DNA of 64,000 bases from Alphaproteobacteria bacterium (GCA_024236055.1 JACKLF010000001.1:558001-622000); one strand, 5' to 3'; shown: positions 1 through 8,947, numbered from the stretch's first letter. Notes: generated by a model not told the origin, from the sequence alone. A program made the numbers and translations.

Positions 1-96
1 GCACCGCGAATGCGTCTCAGTAAATAGTTGATAAAAACCAATTTTTCTATACGCGCCGATGCAATATTCTGAACGCCAGCCAAACACGCTGGGGGA

Positions 97-639
97 GTGA
101 CGTTGCAAACCAGTTCCACTTACGGACCGACCGCCAAATTCTTTCACTGGCTGGTCGTGGCGCTGCTGGTGGCCCAGTACACCATCGGTTCGATCATGCC
201 GCATATCGGGCGCAACACGCAGGATGCGGGGTGGGTGCACTGGCATCTGCTGGTCGGCGCGCTGATCCTTCTTGCGATCGTTCTGCGCTTCGCATGGCGC
301 ATCAAGAGCCCGGTGCCCGAACCGGCCGCGGACACCAACTGGGAACGCATGCTGGCGACCTTCACGCACTGGATGCTCTATCTGCTGGTGTTCGTGATCA
401 CGGTGCTGGGCTGGGCCGCCGCCAACTCGCGCGGCTGGGAGGTCAAGCTGTTCGGCCTGGTGCCCCTGCCCGCGCTGTGCCCCAAGGGATCGGCCTGGGG
501 GCATGAGGCCGGCGACATCCACAATGTGCTGATCTATGTGCTTCTGGGCTTCATCGCACTGCATCTGGCCGGCGCGCTGAAACACCACTTCATCGACAGA
601 AACGACATTCTCAAGCGGATGCTCCCCGGCAGCCGCTAG
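97..639 (+). CDS. Cytochrome b561 family protein
   Basis: A di-heme membrane cytochrome b of the b561 type, expected to pass electrons between the quinone pool and periplasmic acceptors. The 180-residue product has four hydrophobic segments. Candidate heme-ligand histidines lie in the first helix (FFHW, near residue 17), the second (VHWHLL, near 48-50), the last (near 142 and 157) and the C-terminal KHHF. The length fits the family. The listed start is GTG at 97, but the purine-rich GGGGGAG at 90-96 touches that codon. TTG at 103 has better ribosome-binding spacing and may be the real start. A PAP2-family gene follows 25 bases downstream on the same strand. The family call is secure; the electron partner is unknown. 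Confidence 0.88.
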   Translation: MTLQTSSTYGPTAKFFHWLVVALLVAQYTIGSIMPHIGRNTQDAGWVHWHLLVGALILLAIVLRFAWRIKSPVPEPAADTNWERMLATFTHWMLYLLVFVITVLGWAAANSRGWEVKLFGLVPLPALCPKGSAWGHEAGDIHNVLIYVLLGFIALHLAGALKHHFIDRNDILKRMLPGSR

Positions 640-664
640 ACGACATACGAACTGGAGCGCCGAA

Positions 665-1231
665 TTGGACACTTTGAAACGCCAGGCCGCGGCCGTGGTG
701 ACCGCGGGTCTTTTGTGCAGCATGCCGGCATATGCCGGCACAAAATCCGCGGGCAGCAAGACGATCGAAAGCGCCGGCACGGCCATGGCCATCGCCCTGC
801 CGCTGGTCGCGGGCGGCATCACCCTGATCAAGCATGATCGCATCGGCTCAGCCCAGCTGCTGGCCGAAACGCTGCTGACCGTCGGCACGGCCTATGGCCT
901 AAAAAGCATCGTGCGCGAGCGCAGGCCCGACGGATCGGACTATCGTTCCTTTCCATCGGACACGACCGCGCTGTCCGCCTCGGGCTCGTCTTTTCTCTGG
1001 GGCCGTTATGGCTGGGAGTATGGCCTGCCCGCCTTTGCCGTCACCCAGTTCGTGTCCTACAGCCGCGTGCAGGCCAAGAAACATCACTGGTACGACACGC
1101 TGGCCAGCTCGGCGCTGGCCGCGGGCTATGGCTATGTCCTGACCACGCCGTTCGAAAAGCGCTATCACATCCAGACGTCGATGACCCCGACGCCCGACGG
1201 CGCAATGGTGCAGTTCGCCTATCGCTGGTAG
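665..1231 (+). CDS. PAP2-superfamily membrane-associated phosphatase-like protein
   Basis: A small exported protein of the PAP2 (phosphatidic acid phosphatase type 2) superfamily. An N-terminal signal peptide ends near AYA (residues 1-24). Motif C1 appears as KSIVRERRP (K-x6-RP) and motif C3 as SRVQAKKHHWYD (SR-x5-H-x3-D), so the nucleophilic His is present. Motif C2, normally PSGH, reads PSDT here and lacks the proton-donor His. Either activity is altered or this is a recognised PSDT-type subgroup. The start is TTG with GGAG seven bases upstream. It follows the cytochrome b561 gene by 25 bases, possibly as one transcript. The substrate is not predictable. Confidence 0.8.
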   Translation: MDTLKRQAAAVVTAGLLCSMPAYAGTKSAGSKTIESAGTAMAIALPLVAGGITLIKHDRIGSAQLLAETLLTVGTAYGLKSIVRERRPDGSDYRSFPSDTTALSASGSSFLWGRYGWEYGLPAFAVTQFVSYSRVQAKKHHWYDTLASSALAAGYGYVLTTPFEKRYHIQTSMTPTPDGAMVQFAYRW

Positions 1232-1237
1232 CGGCGC

Positions 1238-1765
1238 CTATTTGGCGGCGCGCGCCACGCCTTCCTGGATCAGCTTGCGGGCTTCCTCGGCATCGCCCCA
1301 GCGGATGATCTTGACCCACTTGCCAGGCTCCAGGTCCTTGTAGTGGGCGAAGAAGTGCTCGATCTGCTGGCGGGTGATCTCGGGCAGGTCGTCATAGTTG
1401 GTGACATTGTGGAAGCGGGCCGAGATATGGTCCGACGGCACCGCGATGATCTTCTCGTCCGCGCCCGCATTGTCTTCCATCAGGAGCACGCCCACGGGAC
1501 GCACGCTGATCACCGCGCCCGGCGCGATGGCGCGGGAATTGGCAACCAGCACGTCCACCGGATCGCCGTCGCCCGACAGGGTGTGGGGAATGAAGCCGTA
1601 ATTGCCCGGATAGCGCATGGCCGTATAGAGAAAGCGGTCCACCACAAGCGCGCCGGAGGCCTTGTCCAGCTCGTACTTGATGGGTTCGCCGCCGATCGGC
1701 ACCTCGATGATGACGTTGACGTCCTGGGGGGCGTTCTTGCCGACGGGAATCTGGTCGATGCGCAT
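1238..1765 (-). CDS. ppa: Inorganic pyrophosphatase
   Basis: Soluble family I inorganic pyrophosphatase, which hydrolyses the pyrophosphate released by biosynthesis to phosphate. The protein is 175 residues, the usual length for the bacterial hexameric form. Recognisable blocks are the N-terminal EVPIGGEPIKYELDK, YPGNYGFIP, and the metal-binding acidic motif GDGDPVDVLV. I start at the ATG at 1765 (MRIDQIPVG) rather than the one 12 bases upstream, because GAGG followed by six bases precedes 1765 and lies inside the longer reading. It faces the PAP2 gene tail-to-tail with six bases between them. A second pyrophosphate-consuming enzyme, the membrane pump hppA, lies near 50 kb. Confidence 0.95.
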   Translation of the reverse strand: MRIDQIPVGKNAPQDVNVIIEVPIGGEPIKYELDKASGALVVDRFLYTAMRYPGNYGFIPHTLSGDGDPVDVLVANSRAIAPGAVISVRPVGVLLMEDNAGADEKIIAVPSDHISARFHNVTNYDDLPEITRQQIEHFFAHYKDLEPGKWVKIIRWGDAEEARKLIQEGVARAAK

Positions 1766-1911
1766 GGGAATCCTCAATGATTGGCGCGGTGGTAAGTTCC
1801 TTGCTGCACTGCGTCAACAGGATTAGGACGAATAGCCGCAATCCCCTTTTCCTGCCGCCCGCCAGCGCTATCTAAGTCCAGACATTTCCCGCCTTTTTCC
1901 AGGAGCCGCCC

Positions 1912-2964
1912 ATGCAGACCAAAGCCTATGCCGCGAAAGGCCCCACCACCCCGCTTGGCCCCCACACCATCGAGCGGCGCGAGCCCGGCCCCAAGGACGT
2001 GGCCATCGAGATTCTCTATTGCGGCGTCTGCCACAGCGACCTGCACACCGCCCGCAGCGAGTGGCCCGGCACCAAATACCCTTGCGTGCCCGGTCATGAA
2101 ATTGTCGGCCGTGTGACCGCCGTGGGAGGCCAGGTGGATCGCTTCAAGGCGGGCGACCTGGTGGGCGTGGGCTGCATGGTCGACAGCTGCCGCACCTGCG
2201 CCTCCTGCGAAGAGGGCCTGGAACAGTATTGCGACGGACCGGTCGGTTTCACCGGCACCTACAACGGCCCGCTCGGCGCGCCGGAAAACACCCATGGCGG
2301 CTACAGCGCGGCGATCACGGTGGACGAACATTTCGTGCTGAAGATCACCCATGCCGAAAAGGACCTGGCCGCCGCCGCGCCGCTGCTTTGTGCGGGCATC
2401 ACCACCTGGTCGCCGCTGCGCCATTGGGGCGCGGGCCCCGGCAAGAAGGTCGGCATCGTGGGCATCGGCGGGTTGGGCCACATGGGCGTCAAGCTGGCCC
2501 ATGCGCTGGGCGCACACACCGTCGCCTTCACCACCTCGCCCGCCAAGGTCGCCGACGCCAAGGCATTGGGCGCCGACGAGGTGGTGGTGTCCAAGGACGC
2601 CGAACAGATGGCCAAACATGCCGGCAGCTTCGACCTGATCGTCAACACCGTGGCCGCGCCGCACGACCTGGACGCCTTCACCGCCCTCCTCAAGCGCGAT
2701 GGCACCATGACGCTGGTGGGTGCGCCCTCCACGCCGCATCCCTCGCCCGCGGTGTTCAACCTGGTGTTCAAGCGCCGCGCGATTGCCGGCTCGCTGATCG
2801 GCGGCATCCCGGAGACCCAGGAGATGCTGGACTTCTGCGCCAAGCACGGCATCACCTCGGACGTCGAGATGATCGCCATGCAGGATATCGAAAAGGCCTA
2901 TGAACGCATGCTCAAGAGCGATGTGAAATACCGCTTCGTGATCGACATGGAGTCTTTGAAGTAA
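1912..2964 (+). CDS. Zinc-dependent alcohol dehydrogenase, cinnamyl-alcohol/YahK type
   Basis: NAD(P)-dependent medium-chain dehydrogenase of the cinnamyl alcohol dehydrogenase branch, interconverting aldehydes and alcohols. It has 350 residues. The catalytic-zinc motif GVCHSD and GHE are present, and the structural-zinc cysteines appear in the stretch CRTCASCEEG...YC. The Rossmann motif GIGGLGHMG lies near residue 185. The start ATG at 1912 follows the purine-rich CCAGGAG. The gene is flanked by unrelated minus-strand genes and is probably monocistronic. A palindromic hairpin at 2983-3011 follows it. The subfamily is clear from sequence; the physiological aldehyde is not. Confidence 0.92.
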   Translation: MQTKAYAAKGPTTPLGPHTIERREPGPKDVAIEILYCGVCHSDLHTARSEWPGTKYPCVPGHEIVGRVTAVGGQVDRFKAGDLVGVGCMVDSCRTCASCEEGLEQYCDGPVGFTGTYNGPLGAPENTHGGYSAAITVDEHFVLKITHAEKDLAAAAPLLCAGITTWSPLRHWGAGPGKKVGIVGIGGLGHMGVKLAHALGAHTVAFTTSPAKVADAKALGADEVVVSKDAEQMAKHAGSFDLIVNTVAAPHDLDAFTALLKRDGTMTLVGAPSTPHPSPAVFNLVFKRRAIAGSLIGGIPETQEMLDFCAKHGITSDVEMIAMQDIEKAYERMLKSDVKYRFVIDMESLK

Positions 2965-2982
2965 ACCCCTCTGCCGGCAGAT

Positions 2983-3011
2983 CCCCTTACAGGCGCTACG
3001 CGCCGAAGGGG
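2983..3011. repeat. GC-rich intergenic palindrome between convergent genes
   Basis: CCCCTT pairs with AAGGGG, enclosing GGCG pairing with CGCC. It lies between the ends of the alcohol dehydrogenase and the PEBP gene. The layout and sequence resemble the hairpin at 53169-53203 and, more loosely, the one at 49152-49187. It may act as a bidirectional terminator, but no long T run follows. It could equally be a dispersed palindromic element. Confidence 0.6.
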
Positions 3012-3036
3012 CGACATTGCGCGTTCACCAGCGGGC

Positions 3037-3618
3037 CTACTTCATCGGCTTGTGAAAGCGTCCGACCAGCACGGCCTTGGCCAGGATATGGCCATCCATC
3101 GCGCCCATGATCTGCGCGCGGGTGGCATCGGGGCCCAGGCTCAGTTTGGTATCCAGCGCATAAAGCTGGAACGTGTAATGGTGATAGACGCAGCACGGCG
3201 CGCCCGGCCCAAGATAACCGGCCTGATGGGCGGTGTTCATGATCTGGATGGTGCCATCGGGAAGTTTGGGGGTGTCGGGGATCGCCTCGGGCAGCGCATT
3301 CATCGTGCCCGGCAGGTTGAAGGCGCCCCAGTGCAGAACTTCATTGGTCGTCTTCTGCAGCGCGGTATCGGGATCGTCCACGATCAGCGCAAAGCTTTGC
3401 GTGCCGGCGGGCACGCCCGTCCAGCTCAGTTCCGGGGAGTCGGGCACCGCTTCGCTGGCCTGGGTATATTTGTCGGGAATGATGCCGCCATCCTTGAAAG
3501 AATAACTCGTCAGCGACATGCGCTTTGGCGCATTGGCCGGCGCCGGTTGCGCCAGGACGGGGACGGCGCACAAGGACAGTAATGCCAGCGCAAGCGCCGG
3601 CGTTTTCAGGTCACGCAT
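3037..3618 (-). CDS. YbhB/YbcL-type PEBP (Raf kinase inhibitor-like) exported protein
   Basis: Phosphatidylethanolamine-binding-protein fold of the bacterial YbhB/YbcL type. It has 193 residues with a signal peptide ending near VLA-QP (residues 1-23). Family blocks include SPELSWTGVPAGTQSFALIVDDPD, the signature DPD..., HWGAFNLP and the C-terminal HHYTFQLYAL. The ligand-binding pocket residues of the family appear present. The biological role of bacterial PEBPs is mostly unknown, so no pathway is assigned. It is transcribed towards the adh gene, with a palindrome between the two 3' ends. Confidence 0.88.
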   Translation of the reverse strand: MRDLKTPALALALLSLCAVPVLAQPAPANAPKRMSLTSYSFKDGGIIPDKYTQASEAVPDSPELSWTGVPAGTQSFALIVDDPDTALQKTTNEVLHWGAFNLPGTMNALPEAIPDTPKLPDGTIQIMNTAHQAGYLGPGAPCCVYHHYTFQLYALDTKLSLGPDATRAQIMGAMDGHILAKAVLVGRFHKPMK

Positions 3619-3754
3619 CGGAACCTCCCTGATTTCTTGGCCTCATCATCGGCCTGAATGTGGTTGCAATCCTCCAACAGAAAATCACGGCAGCCCCTGA
3701 CAATAGGGCTCCGCCGCCGTGAATGTCGAATGACGTTGCGGTTAGGTGCGCGCC

Positions 3755-4114
3755 TCAGGCGGGTGGATTTTGCGCCTGGTCCGAGAACTGGTTGAAGGCG
3801 GTCAGGGCGTCGGCCGCATACATCAGCGCCGGCCCGCCGCCCATATAGACGGCCATGGTCAGCACCTCCTCCACTTCGGCCAGGCTGGCGCCCAGCTTCA
3901 CCAGCGCCTCGACATGAAAGCCGATACAGCCTTCGCAACGCAGCGCCACGCCAATGGCCAGCGCGATCAGTTCCTTGGTCTTGCGGTCCAGCGCACCGTC
4001 CTTGGCTGCCGCCTGCGCCAGGGCCGAAAAGCCCTGCATCGCATCGGGCTGGTCGCGCCTGAGCTGTTTAAGGCTGGCGGAAATGTCGCGGGTCAGGGCG
4101 GGAAAGTCTTTCAT
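3755..4114 (-). CDS. Carboxymuconolactone decarboxylase (AhpD-like) family protein
   Basis: Small alpha-helical CMD-family protein of 119 residues, related to AhpD-type alkylhydroperoxidases. The motif ALRCEGCIGFHVEALVKLG carries the CxxC...H redox signature (C-E-G-C, then His four residues later). The downstream AEVEEVLTMAVYMGG is typical. I start at ATG 4114 (MKDFPALT); the in-frame extension to 4231 has no family similarity and overlaps the promoter region of the divergent phoD gene. A peroxide-reducing or detoxification role is inferred from the CxxC. Partner proteins are not adjacent. Confidence 0.87.
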   Translation of the reverse strand: MKDFPALTRDISASLKQLRRDQPDAMQGFSALAQAAAKDGALDRKTKELIALAIGVALRCEGCIGFHVEALVKLGASLAEVEEVLTMAVYMGGGPALMYAADALTAFNQFSDQAQNPPA

Positions 4115-4254
4115 GATACGCTCGCCGGGGTTGCGCCGGCACACTACAGCGCGTCCGGCGCCCGGCATTGCGCCAACGCAAGAATATCCGCCATTGCGCG
4201 ATTGCCATGAAAGTGCGGGACTGTAAGCCAAGGTGCCGATGGGGGGAGATGAGT

Positions 4255-5790
4255 ATGGACAGGCGCGGAATATTGAAGACCGGCGCGGGCCTGTTCGGCC
4301 TGGCGCTTGCGCCCGCGCACGCCGCCATCATCGCGTCCGACCGGGCCCGGCCGCTGATACCCCATGGCGTCATGAGCGGCGATCTGCTGACCGACCGGGC
4401 GATGATCTGGGGCGCGTCGGATCGCCCCGCCCGCATGGTGGTGGAATGGGCGCGCGATCCCGGATTTGCAAAGGCCCAGCGCCGCGAAGGCCCGCTGGCC
4501 ACGCCCGACACCGGACTGACCGCCAAACTGGACCTGACCGGCCTGCCGCCCGGCGCGGAGATTCACTACCGCGTCGCCTTTCATCATCCCGATGACCCGA
4601 AAGCCATAAGCGACTGGACCAGCGGGCGCCTGCGCCTGCCCGGTGGCGCACCCCGGCCGATCCGCTTCACCTTCTCCGGCGATGAAGCCGGACAGGGCTT
4701 CGGCATCAATCCCGACCTGGGCGGCTATCGCATTTACGACGCCATGCGCCGCGCGCGGCCCGATTTCTTCATCCACCAGGGCGACCAGATCTATGCCGAC
4801 CAGCCTTTGACGGATTCGGTGGCGCTGCCGGGCGGCGGCACCTGGCGCAATATCGTCACGCCCGCCAAGGCAGGGGTCGCCGCCACGCTGGAGGGCCTGC
4901 GCGGCGCCTTCGCCTACAATCTGATGGATACCAACAAGCGCCGTTTCCTGAGCGATGTCCCCATGCTGGCGCAATGGGACGATCACGAGGTCAGCAACAA
5001 CTGGTATCCGGGCAAGATTCTTCCCGACGGCACGCCGGTTGACCGCATCGCACGCTTCTCGCGCCAGGCCATGGCCGAATTCAACCCCATGCGGATGGCC
5101 GCCAATGCGCCGGGCGTGCAGCGCGCATTTTCCTGGGGCCCGTTGCTGGATGTCTTCATTCTGGATGCCCGCAGCTTCAAGGGCCCGAACCCCGATGCGG
5201 GCGCGGCCGCGCCGGGCGCCGGCATGTTCGGACACCGCCAGATCGCCTGGCTGAAGGACGCGCTGGCGCGATCAAGGGCGGTCTGGAAGCTGATCGCGTC
5301 GGACATGCCGCTGTCGCTGACCGTCAAGGATCACCTGAAGGGCGAACCCCCGGGCAGCATCGAGGGCCTTGCCAATGGCCGGCGGGGCGCACCGGGCGGA
5401 CGCGAGGCCGAACTGGCCGATCTGCTGTCCTTCATGCGCGCGCGGGCCATCACCAACACGGTCTGGATCAGCGCCGATGTCCATCATGCCAGCGCCATCC
5501 ACTATCATCCCGGCCGCGCGGCCTTTGGCGACTTTCTTCCCTTCTGGGAAATCGTGGCGGGACCGATCAACGCGGGCAACGGTTCGATGGAGGACAATTT
5601 CCTCGATCCCACCTTCGGCCCGCAGGTCGTGCATGCCACGGTGCCCACCGCGCTGGCTGACAAGAGCCCGCGCGCGGGCCTGCAATTCTTCGGCATGGGT
5701 GAGATCGATCCGGCCAGCCGCGCGTTGACGCTGTCGATCAACGACCTGGACGGGCGCCAGCTGTGGCACAGCTCGCTCGATCCGGCCTGA
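4255..5790 (+). CDS. phoD: Alkaline phosphatase D (PhoD-like), Tat-exported
   Basis: PhoD-family phosphodiesterase/alkaline phosphatase of about 511 residues, expected in the periplasm. The N-terminus MDRRGILKTGAGLFGLALA is a twin-arginine signal. Metal-site motifs are visible: FSGDEAG, HQGDQIYADQ near residue 180, AQWDDHEVSNNW near 240, and ISADVHHAS near 410. I chose ATG 4255 because the strong GGGGGGAG at 4241-4248 sits six bases before it; ATG 4249 abuts the site. It is divergent from the CMD gene. The family is well supported. PhoD enzymes release phosphate from phosphodiesters and teichoic-acid-like polymers; the natural substrate here is unknown. Confidence 0.92.
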   Translation: MDRRGILKTGAGLFGLALAPAHAAIIASDRARPLIPHGVMSGDLLTDRAMIWGASDRPARMVVEWARDPGFAKAQRREGPLATPDTGLTAKLDLTGLPPGAEIHYRVAFHHPDDPKAISDWTSGRLRLPGGAPRPIRFTFSGDEAGQGFGINPDLGGYRIYDAMRRARPDFFIHQGDQIYADQPLTDSVALPGGGTWRNIVTPAKAGVAATLEGLRGAFAYNLMDTNKRRFLSDVPMLAQWDDHEVSNNWYPGKILPDGTPVDRIARFSRQAMAEFNPMRMAANAPGVQRAFSWGPLLDVFILDARSFKGPNPDAGAAAPGAGMFGHRQIAWLKDALARSRAVWKLIASDMPLSLTVKDHLKGEPPGSIEGLANGRRGAPGGREAELADLLSFMRARAITNTVWISADVHHASAIHYHPGRAAFGDFLPFWEIVAGPINAGNGSMEDNFLDPTFGPQVVHATVPTALADKSPRAGLQFFGMGEIDPASRALTLSINDLDGRQLWHSSLDPA

Positions 5791-5933
5791 TCCATGTGGC
5801 CTGATCCATGTGGCCTGGCGCATATGGCGTGGCGCAAGGTTCCACGGCGGCCAGCGGATTGCGCATGCGCAAATTCGGCCATGCAGGACATGCGATCCCA
5901 AATTTGGGCTAGTATGGGCCCGGGAGATTGCCG

Positions 5934-7025
5934 ATGACGCCAGACCCTGAATCATCCATTGGCGCGCGGCCGGGCACCTTGGTGCTTCCGGCCGGCTCGC
6001 CGCCGCCGGTGGTGCGGGTGTTCCAGTATGACGCCCAGACCTGCGAGGAACGGCAGATCGACGACCTGGAGGCCCTGCACGACTATGCCGGCACCGCCAG
6101 CACGACCTGGATCGACATCCAGGGGCTGGGCAAGGCGGCCACGCTGCAAAGGATCGGGGAGATTTTCAATATCCACCGCCTGGCGCTGGCCGATGCGGTG
6201 AACGTGCCGCAACGGCCCAAGGCGGAAGTCTATGACGACTATGTGCTGATCGTGGCGCGCGCGCCCCAGGACGATGTCGATCCGCGTGTGCCCCTGCCCC
6301 AGGTCTGCATCCTGGTTGCGCGCAACTATGTGGTGAGTTTCCAGGAACGCTATTTCGGCTTCTTCGATCGCGTGCGCGAGCGCATTCGCGAGGGCGCCGG
6401 CCGCCCGATCCGCACCGGCGGCCCCTCCTATCTGGCCTATGCGCTGCTGGACGTCCTGGTCGGCCATTACACACCGATCCTGGAAGACATTTCGGACGAA
6501 ATGGACGATCTGGAAGAAAACCTGCTTGCCAACCCCAGCCCGCAGCACCTGACCGCGCTGTATGACCTGCGCCGCAAGCTGACGGTGCTGCGACGGCTGG
6601 CGCGGCCCCAGCGCGAGGCGCTGCTGCAACTGAGCCATCTGCAGAACCCGCTGATCGCACCGGAGGTCGCCCCCTATCTGCGCGATGCGCACGATCACGC
6701 CTCGCAGAATGTCGAAATCATCGAATCCCTGCGCGACACCGCGGGCGACCTGATGGATACGGCGCTGGCCACGCTGGGCCACCGCAGCAACGAGGTCATG
6801 AAGGTTCTGACGCTGATGGCCAGCATCTTCATTCCGCTGACCTTCATGGCCGGGATTTACGGCATGAACTTCCAGGACATGCCCGAACTGTCCATGCCGG
6901 AGGCCTATCCGACTCTGCTGGCCGCCATGGCGATCGTGGCCGGCGGCATGATCTGGTATTTCCGCCGGCGCGGCTGGATCGGCGCGCGCACGCCGCCCGC
7001 GATGGATGCATCCAAAGACCAGTGA
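5934..7025 (+). CDS. corA: CorA-family magnesium/divalent cation transporter
   Basis: Inner-membrane CorA-type channel of 363 residues. A long cytosolic N-terminal domain is followed by two C-terminal membrane segments. The signature GMN occurs in the pore segment AGIYGMNF, and the C-terminal tail is basic (FRRRGW). It likely imports Mg2+ or other divalents as a pentamer. The start is ATG 5934, with GGGAG seven bases upstream; the TTG at 5928 is too close to that site. The 3' end lies 11 bases from the convergent phosphotriesterase-like gene. Confidence 0.93.
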   Translation: MTPDPESSIGARPGTLVLPAGSPPPVVRVFQYDAQTCEERQIDDLEALHDYAGTASTTWIDIQGLGKAATLQRIGEIFNIHRLALADAVNVPQRPKAEVYDDYVLIVARAPQDDVDPRVPLPQVCILVARNYVVSFQERYFGFFDRVRERIREGAGRPIRTGGPSYLAYALLDVLVGHYTPILEDISDEMDDLEENLLANPSPQHLTALYDLRRKLTVLRRLARPQREALLQLSHLQNPLIAPEVAPYLRDAHDHASQNVEIIESLRDTAGDLMDTALATLGHRSNEVMKVLTLMASIFIPLTFMAGIYGMNFQDMPELSMPEAYPTLLAAMAIVAGGMIWYFRRRGWIGARTPPAMDASKDQ

Positions 7026-7036
7026 CGCGGCGGAAC

Positions 7037-8128
7037 TTACGCCTGGGACACGCCGAAAAAGCGCCTGGGGTTTTCAACCGTCATGACGCGAATGTCCTGG
7101 CCGGAAACGCCCGCCTGCCTGAGGCGCGGTATCAGTTTTCGCGTGGTGAACAGCAGCCCATCCGGCGGATCGAGCCTGCTCCTGAAATCCTTCACATCCT
7201 CCGGCAGGAGCGATCCCCCCAACTCCTCGTCCTGGGACAGAAAGACATTTCCGGCGAACCCGGTTTCGACCAGGCGCGCGATGCATTCCGCGCGCCTTTC
7301 AAAAGAGAGTTTGGCGTTTGGCATCAGCCCGCGATGAACATGATCCATTCCAAGCGAATAGCCGCGCCTGACCAGGCCCAGGAAGTAATCCAGATCACCG
7401 CTGTCATCGCTGTGATCGAAAGACACCTTGGCCGGGTTCATGCCCTCGTCATCCAGAATGGCGACAAGATTGTCCGCGGCGCGATCGACGGCATGGGTAT
7501 GGATGCGTATCGGCACGCCCGTGGCCCTGCTGGTTCTGACGGCGGCGCGCAAGCCCGTGATTTCGAGCTCGGTTGGCTCCTTGCCAACAACTCCGATCTT
7601 GATGACGCCCGCCCGGATGCCGGTACCGTCGATGCCCTGCGAAATCTCCTTCCCGAAGAATTCGGCAAGCCCCTCGATTGTGCGCGAGGGCATGGTCACA
7701 CCGGCATATTGCGGCGGGAAAAACCGCTGGCCGGTGCAGGCGATCATAGGAATGCCGGACCTGCGCGAAACCTCTTCGAGAAACCGGATGTCGCGCCCGA
7801 CATCGTAGGGGGTCAGATCGACGATAGTGTCAATTCCCGCCGCCCGCACCGTTTTGAGCTGGGCGACGGCCTGATTGGTGAATTCGCGCCTGCCGCCGTT
7901 GGGCCACTTGTCCTGGAAGTATGGGCCATCGGCGATATGTTCATGCGGCAGCGTGCAGCCCAGCCTGTCGGCATCCATCGCACCCAGCACCGTCTGCGCC
8001 ATGCCAGCGGACGGCCCATTCGTGCCCGCGGGTCGGGCCACCCCGGCGACCGGGCGGAACACGGTTGCGGCGACACCGATGGCAGCACTTTGCGCTATGA
8101 AAACTCGCCGGTTCGTCATGGAAACCAT
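7037..8128 (-). CDS. Phosphotriesterase-family metal-dependent hydrolase, Tat-exported
   Basis: Amidohydrolase-fold protein of the phosphotriesterase family (which includes lactonases). The binuclear-metal ligands can be placed: PHEHI (HxH), GVIKIG (bridging carboxylated Lys), IHTH, FDHSDD and LSQDEE. The N-terminus MTNRRVFIAQSAAIGVAA is a twin-arginine signal, so a periplasmic location is predicted. Length is about 363 residues; either ATG 8128 or 8119 could start it, and GAGG precedes both. Family members hydrolyse lactones or organophosphates. The Tat signal and divergence argue against assigning a substrate. The K+ channel gene lies 52 bases upstream on the same strand. Confidence 0.88.
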   Translation of the reverse strand: MVSMTNRRVFIAQSAAIGVAATVFRPVAGVARPAGTNGPSAGMAQTVLGAMDADRLGCTLPHEHIADGPYFQDKWPNGGRREFTNQAVAQLKTVRAAGIDTIVDLTPYDVGRDIRFLEEVSRRSGIPMIACTGQRFFPPQYAGVTMPSRTIEGLAEFFGKEISQGIDGTGIRAGVIKIGVVGKEPTELEITGLRAAVRTSRATGVPIRIHTHAVDRAADNLVAILDDEGMNPAKVSFDHSDDSGDLDYFLGLVRRGYSLGMDHVHRGLMPNAKLSFERRAECIARLVETGFAGNVFLSQDEELGGSLLPEDVKDFRSRLDPPDGLLFTTRKLIPRLRQAGVSGQDIRVMTVENPRRFFGVSQA

Positions 8129-8179
8129 CGCCTCGCCTGCGCCTCATTCGGGATTTGCCGAAAGCCGGGCGCCCGCCAT

Positions 8180-8947
8180 TCAGGTCGCACCTTCCGTCTT
8201 GATGTGTATCAGCTTCCCGCAATGCTTGCAGTGAACCGCGTCGGGGTCATGGCGGGTCAGCCCGCAACCGGTGCATTCATATGTCGCCTTGGCCGGACGG
8301 AAAAGAATCTGGATCAACCGCACGAACAGCGAGACACCGAATATCATGATGGCGACCGAGATCAGACGACCCTGGGGACCCGAAAGGGTGACATCGCCAA
8401 AGCCGGTCGTCGTAAGCGTTGCGACCGTGAAATAGAGAGCGTCTGCATAATTCTGGATGCCCGGATTGACCTTGTGTTCCAGCTCAAACACCAAAGCGGT
8501 CGTCACGAAGACAAAAAGGGCCAAGTTGATGAGCGCGAAAATCGTTGCTTCATTTCGGCGAAAATAGAGAAAGTCGGCTCGAAGCCCCTTTAATAGATGA
8601 TAGGAGCGCATCAGGCGAAGCGTCCGCAGTACCCGCACGAATGCAAAACCCTCACCGGCGACGGGAACCAGCAGAGACAGGATCACAACAACATCGGCAA
8701 TGCCTGCCGGCATCAGCAAGTCCCGCCAAACGTCGCGGCTGATCATCAGTCTTGCGCCGAATTCGGCGGCAACAATCAGACCGATCAGGACGTCGAGGGT
8801 CTCGAGCAGCACGCTGCTCTCAAAAAAGGACGTGACGATCATGTAGAGGATGACGGCCACATCAAAAATGAGCAGGCCGTAGCGATAGCGCCGCGCGATC
8901 TGGCTATCGCCCGTATACAGCGCCCTGAGACGTGTCTTTATTGCCAT
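8180..8947 (-). CDS. Voltage-gated-type potassium channel with C-terminal zinc ribbon
   Basis: Six-transmembrane ion channel of about 255 residues. S4 is recognisable as FVRVLRTLRLMRSYHLLKGLR with regularly spaced Arg. The pore contains TLTTTGFGDV, a GFGD variant of the K+ selectivity filter TVGYGD. After S6 a short tail ends in a zinc ribbon, CTGCG...CKHCG, which is unusual for this channel class. I start at ATG 8945-8947 (MAIKTRLRAL), preceded by GGAACGAGGT; the longer reading to 9073 is not supported. Function is K+ or other cation conductance in the inner membrane. Selectivity cannot be decided from GFGD alone. Confidence 0.88.
   Translation of the reverse strand: MAIKTRLRALYTGDSQIARRYRYGLLIFDVAVILYMIVTSFFESSVLLETLDVLIGLIVAAEFGARLMISRDVWRDLLMPAGIADVVVILSLLVPVAGEGFAFVRVLRTLRLMRSYHLLKGLRADFLYFRRNEATIFALINLALFVFVTTALVFELEHKVNPGIQNYADALYFTVATLTTTGFGDVTLSGPQGRLISVAIMIFGVSLFVRLIQILFRPAKATYECTGCGLTRHDPDAVHCKHCGKLIHIKTEGAT

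Noticed and set aside
28..53. TTGATA ... TATACG as a promoter for the cytochrome b561 gene
   Set aside because: The spacer is only 14 bases, too short for a sigma-70 promoter.
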